64,000 nucleotides of DNA, from positions 7,854,711-7,918,710 of the forward strand of contig NC_063061.1 of assembly GCF_018812025.1 (NCBI RefSeq), read 5' to 3'. The notes below the pieces were generated by a model. The model saw only the letters and a list, made by a program, of their open reading frames with translations. It made no database searches and was not told where the DNA came from. The translations under genes and the position numbers were made by a program. Positions 60,241 through 64,000 of the stretch are shown one piece after another. This DNA comes from Megalobrama amblycephala. Its lineage: Eukaryota > Chordata > Actinopteri > Cypriniformes > Xenocyprididae. Numbering within the stretch: position 1 is the stretch's first letter; every line of letters starts with the position of its first letter.

Positions 60241-61158
60241 CAATGACGTGACAGATCTTTTTTTTTTTTTTTTTGTCCTAAGGCCTTAATAATAATTAAA
60301 AACAAATATATGACATCCAAAGTATGTAAGGTAGTACAACTAGATCTCTCTTATTGAATCCAAAAGGTTTTAATTATATTTTGCTACATATAAAGGTATT
60401 TTAAAGATTTTGTCAAAAGGTCATTTTGTTTAACCTTCCAAAGGTTCAATACAGCCATTTCATTTGTGATTTAAAATATCTTAAAATGTCATAAAAGTAT
60501 ATATTTTTTTTTCTGGCATGATTTTATAACATCATATATTAATATAGTGCAAAATGGTATTAAAATTGTGTAGAAGTCGTTGCTTTGTTATGAGAAAGAA
60601 TGTCCGGAAAAATGAATTTGATTGATGTCATTCAGAGTAACCAATTTAAAGGGACTATATTGGATCAAGTTATGCAGTCAAAATCATGTGATAGAATGTG
60701 ACATCATTCAGACACCTGCAAAGGACCACATGGTCATGAAGCAAAGTAACTAACTCTCTCTTAACTATTTGAAAAATTCATGTTTTCACTTGCTCATGCA
60801 CATGTCCTGAAACATCAGGTCTATAAAACATGGAAAATGTTGTAATATTTCAAAAACTTGTGATAAATATAAAATGTTTGATTGTCTTGTTTTCTAGCTA
60901 GCTATAACTATATAACTAGATTTCAGCCTGTTTAGCATTGTTTGAAAATATCGTCATTCGGTATAACCAAAAGTGTCATTCTGTAAAACTGAAATTTTGG
61001 TTAAACCGACTTATTTGGTGACAAATTTTGTCCATTTTGTAAAAAATTACAAAAGCAGTGTTAATTGATTATTAAAAACCACAATCTCGTTGTTAACACT
61101 TAATAAAACTTCAAAATTAATTATATCTTCATTTTTTTTTTTTTTTTTTACATTTTAA

Positions 61159-62122
61159 AGGTGCCATTGAACGTTTTTTTACAAGATGTAATATAAGTCT
61201 AAGGTGTCCCCTGAATGTGTCTGTGAAGTTTCAGCTCAAAATACCCCATAGATTTTTTTTTAATAAATTTTTTTTAACTGCCTATTTTGAGGCATAATTA
61301 GAAATGCGCCGATTCAGGCTGCGGCCCCTTTAAATTCTCGTGCTCTCCGCCCACGGAGCTCGCGCTTGCCTTGAACATCATAAACAAAGTTCACACAGCT
61401 AATATAACCCTCAAAATGGATCTTTACAAAATGTTCGTCATGCATGCTGCATGCATCCATCAGATCATGTGAGTATAGTATTTATTTGGATGTTTACATT
61501 TGATTCTGAATGAGTTTGATGGTGCTCTGTGGCTAATGGCTAATGCTACACTGTTGGAGAGATTTATAAAGAATGAAGTTGTGTTTATGCATTATACCTA
61601 CTGCAAGTGTTTAAAAATGAAAATAGCGACGGCTCTTGTCTCCGTGAATACAGTAAGAAACGATGGTAACTTTAACCACATTTAACAGTACATTAGCAAA
61701 ATGCTAACGGAACATTTAGAAAGACAATTTACAAATATCACTAAAAATATCATGATATCATGGATCATGTCAGTTATTATTGCTCCATCTGCCATTTTTC
61801 GCTGTTGTTCTTGCTTGCTTACCTAGTCTGTTGATTCACCTGTGCACAGATCCAGACGTTAATACTGGCTTGTGTAATGTCTTGAACATGGGCTGGCATG
61901 TGCAAATATTGGGGTCATACATATTAATGATCCCGACTGTTACGTAACAGTCGGTGTTATGTTGAGATTCGCCTGTTCTTCGGAGGTCTTTTAAACAAAT
62001 GAGATTTATATAAGAAGGAGGAAACAATGGAGTTTGAGACTCACTGTATGTCATTTCCATGTAGTGAACTCTTGTTATTCAACTATGCCTAGATAAATTC
62101 AATTTTTAATTCTAGGGCACCT
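61159..62122. mobile_element. TTAA-flanked MITE, AGGTGCC family, copy 3 (964 bp)
   Basis: TTAA lies at 61155-61158 and 62123-62126. Termini are AGGTGCCATTGAACG and TTCTAGGGCACCT. It is near-full-length like copy 2. Confidence 0.9.
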
Positions 62123-62689
62123 TTAAAAACCTTATTAGTCACTGACTCATTTTAAAAGTTGTTGTTGAAAATAATGATTATGCCAGTGTATTCAGGGCAT
62201 TTGTGATGGTTAGAACACATAGCACTTTAAAGTCATTAAATTTAAACTTCTTTTGAGTTTTACAGTTCAGATGTGTAATATTAAAGTCCAGTGAATAATA
62301 ACTAAAATTAAAAATAATTAACAAAATCACAAAAATGTATCACTGGATCTAGTTGCCAGTAGAAAGCAAGACGTGAGAACCAAAGAATCAAAGTTGCATC
62401 ATCTCACCTTTTAAATTGTAATTGCTTAAACTCTAGCAATATAAAAGCACTGTTAGATGACCTACTTGTTCATTAATTGTGCTTTATTTTAAATACATAA
62501 ATGTATACAAGGATAAAATGTGGATTAAATGTGTTTTTTTTTTTGTTTTTTTAAGAAATAGAATCACAATATAAAGATTAATAGGTCTTATTTATAAAAT
62601 ATGAGCAGAGAGAGTTTGTAAATTACACATAAAAACATTTGTATGTATTGAATTAAATGACAATTAAATGCTAATGGATTCATGAGTGA

Positions 62690-63545
62690 TTTACTCTTAT
62701 TCATTCTTCTTATGTTTCATTAATAAGGCCCAAAGATTTTATCCACACAGCCCAAAAATACATGATGTAATGAAGCTGGAAGAATGTCTGTGTGGCTTTT
62801 TATGGAAAAGTGCTGGTTAAGTAACTTAACATCCTTCCTTGCCAGCTGCCACACAATTAGATCCATCTTTCAGTCATGGAGACCATATGTGCAGCATTTG
62901 CCTCCATCAGAATAGTCTGAATTACTTGAGGAATTTTGAGGTTTTGTTTTTGAAAGTGTTTACAGATTGGATTTGCTCTGCCATTTAAGTTAAACTGATC
63001 CATTGGAAAGACCACACCACCCACAAATCCTGAAAGTGACGCAGCTGAGCGGGATTGATTTCCTCGTTGCCAGTTTTTGCTGAAGTCATTGATTTGGATC
63101 AGACGTGATTTTGGCTCTCTGACTCTTCAAATGATTGTGAATCAGCTCCGTTGTCTTTCCAGACCACCTGCTTCCACGTTCCAGCGAGATGCATGTTGCC
63201 CACCTGCTCATCATCCAGCACCACTTAGACTGTCTTTAATAACTTCCAGAAGTTTACTTCCACTCTCCCACCCTCTGTGCCCTTTGGGATTGTGAGAGTG
63301 AGGCAGAAAAAGCCACGTTTTCACATTAGTAATGATTATGGAAAGTGTTTGCAGCTGTTTCGAGAGTTTGCATGTTAAACCTCCGCTGAGCACCACCTCT
63401 GCAGTGGTTGTTGTGTGGTTCTGATTTCAAGTATGTTGTTATCAAGTGATGCGGAAATGATCTTTGATTTACAGGCTGTGTCCGTGTTGATTGGCTATAA
63501 TAGTAGGATGCACTGGATAGTCTGGTCCAAAGGTCGTGCCACACT
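62690..63545. other. Repeat-free intronic DNA
   Basis: No transposon ends and no convincing exon were found in this part of clint1 intron 1. It is a possible regulatory tract, on sequence style only. Confidence 0.25.
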
Positions 63546-63547
63546 AA

Positions 63548-64000
63548 AGGATTAGTTCACTTCAGAATTCCAATTTCCTGATAATTTACTCACACACCTT
63601 GGCACCCAAGATGTTTATGTCTTTCTTTCTTCAGTCGAAAAGAAATTATGGTTTTTGAAGAAAACATTTCAGGATTTTTCTCCATATAGTGGACTACAAC
63701 AGGGTTCAACGGGCTCTAGCTCTGCGATGCGAACATCACGTTGGAAAGGTCACGTGACATAGGCGGAAATACTAAGCAAGTGTCCACAAAGAGTATGTAC
63801 AAAGACTAAGTCAAACGGCCTTTACAAAAAAGGTAAAACAATGATGTCGGATGATTTTGAAACTTTTTTGCCCTACCCTACCTTCCTTATACATCATGTG
63901 TGACCTTTCCAATGTGAATATGTAATGCGTGGCACATCGCAGAGCAAGTTCAAGATGAGCATTGGAGGTTAAAGGTATATTATTTTTATTTTCTTTTTAG
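63548..64000. mobile_element. Palindromic MITE, AGGATTAG family, second copy, cut by the window end
   Basis: CTAA precedes AGGATTAGTTCACTTCAG, then CCTGATAATTTACTCA and GTCGAAAAGAAATTATGGTT as in 48407-49192. The middle differs from that copy. The last bases (TTTTATTTTCTTTTTAG) lie inside the element. Confidence 0.8.

Larger units (their letters stand above)
47371..64000 (+). other. clint1: clint1 intron 1, at least 16.6 kb, open at the window end
   Basis: It begins with the GTGAGT donor. No exon-2-like sequence was found up to base 64000. It is filled by hAT, TTAA and other MITEs listed separately, with unique AT-rich DNA between them. The possible enhancer-like tract 62690-63100 has no repeat signature. 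Confidence 0.8.

Noticed and set aside
63984..64000. Splice acceptor of clint1 exon 2 at the last base
   Set aside because: The surrounding 450 bases belong to a palindromic MITE with a second copy at 48407-49192, so the tract is most likely part of the repeat.
1..64000. CRISPR arrays, operons, prokaryotic promoters or rRNA genes
   Set aside because: No regularly spaced direct repeats with unique spacers and no rRNA-like sequence were seen. The window is vertebrate nuclear DNA.

Overview
The window looks like nuclear DNA from a cyprinid-type teleost fish. It is AT-rich and crowded with short DNA transposons with terminal inverted repeats. These include TTAA-flanked elements starting AGGG or AGG, hAT-type elements with 8-bp target duplications, CACTA-like and Tc1-like elements, L2-type LINE pieces, tRNA-derived SINEs and long CA/TA/CT microsatellites. 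Only one host gene can be named with confidence. At 47330-47370 on the + strand lies the first coding exon of clint1 (epsinR/enthoprotin), encoding MLNMWKVRELVDK plus two bases of the next codon and followed by a GTGAGT donor. A CpG-rich promoter precedes it. The rest of the window, to base 64000, is its first intron.

Layout. 1-4440: a CpG-retaining block with an intact reading frame on the minus strand (586 to beyond base 1) that is cut by the window edge; I could not identify it. 4440-15500: non-coding DNA with isolated transposons, including a 1.56-kb TTAA element (6075-7633) that carries a THAP zinc-finger exon, and a unique stretch near 8030-8580 that could be conserved regulatory DNA. 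15526-18944: a nest of at least three insertions, with a 386-bp repeat carrying the start of a MADF-like domain. 18950-29150: mostly unique AT-rich DNA with scattered MITEs, one candidate minus-strand exon (20676-20774) and several possible enhancers. 29194-47020: densely nested transposons, LINE and Tc1 transposase relics and a second THAP fragment. 47060-47480: clint1 promoter and exon 1. 47371-64000: clint1 intron 1, with further nests and four hAT- or MITE-type elements with perfect or near-perfect target duplications.

How the parts relate. The recurrent element type here is a palindromic element starting AGGG or AGG, ending CCCT or CCT and flanked by TTAA. At least seven sequence families show this format. 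Two copies of one terminus family hold the start of a THAP domain. That fits a Kolobok-like source, because that superfamily has TTAA duplications and, as I recall, THAP-bearing transposases. The host-gene content is minimal. In tetrapods the DNA upstream of CLINT1 leads to EBF1 across a regulatory desert, which would fit the gene-poor 1-47 kb here, but no ebf1 exon is present.
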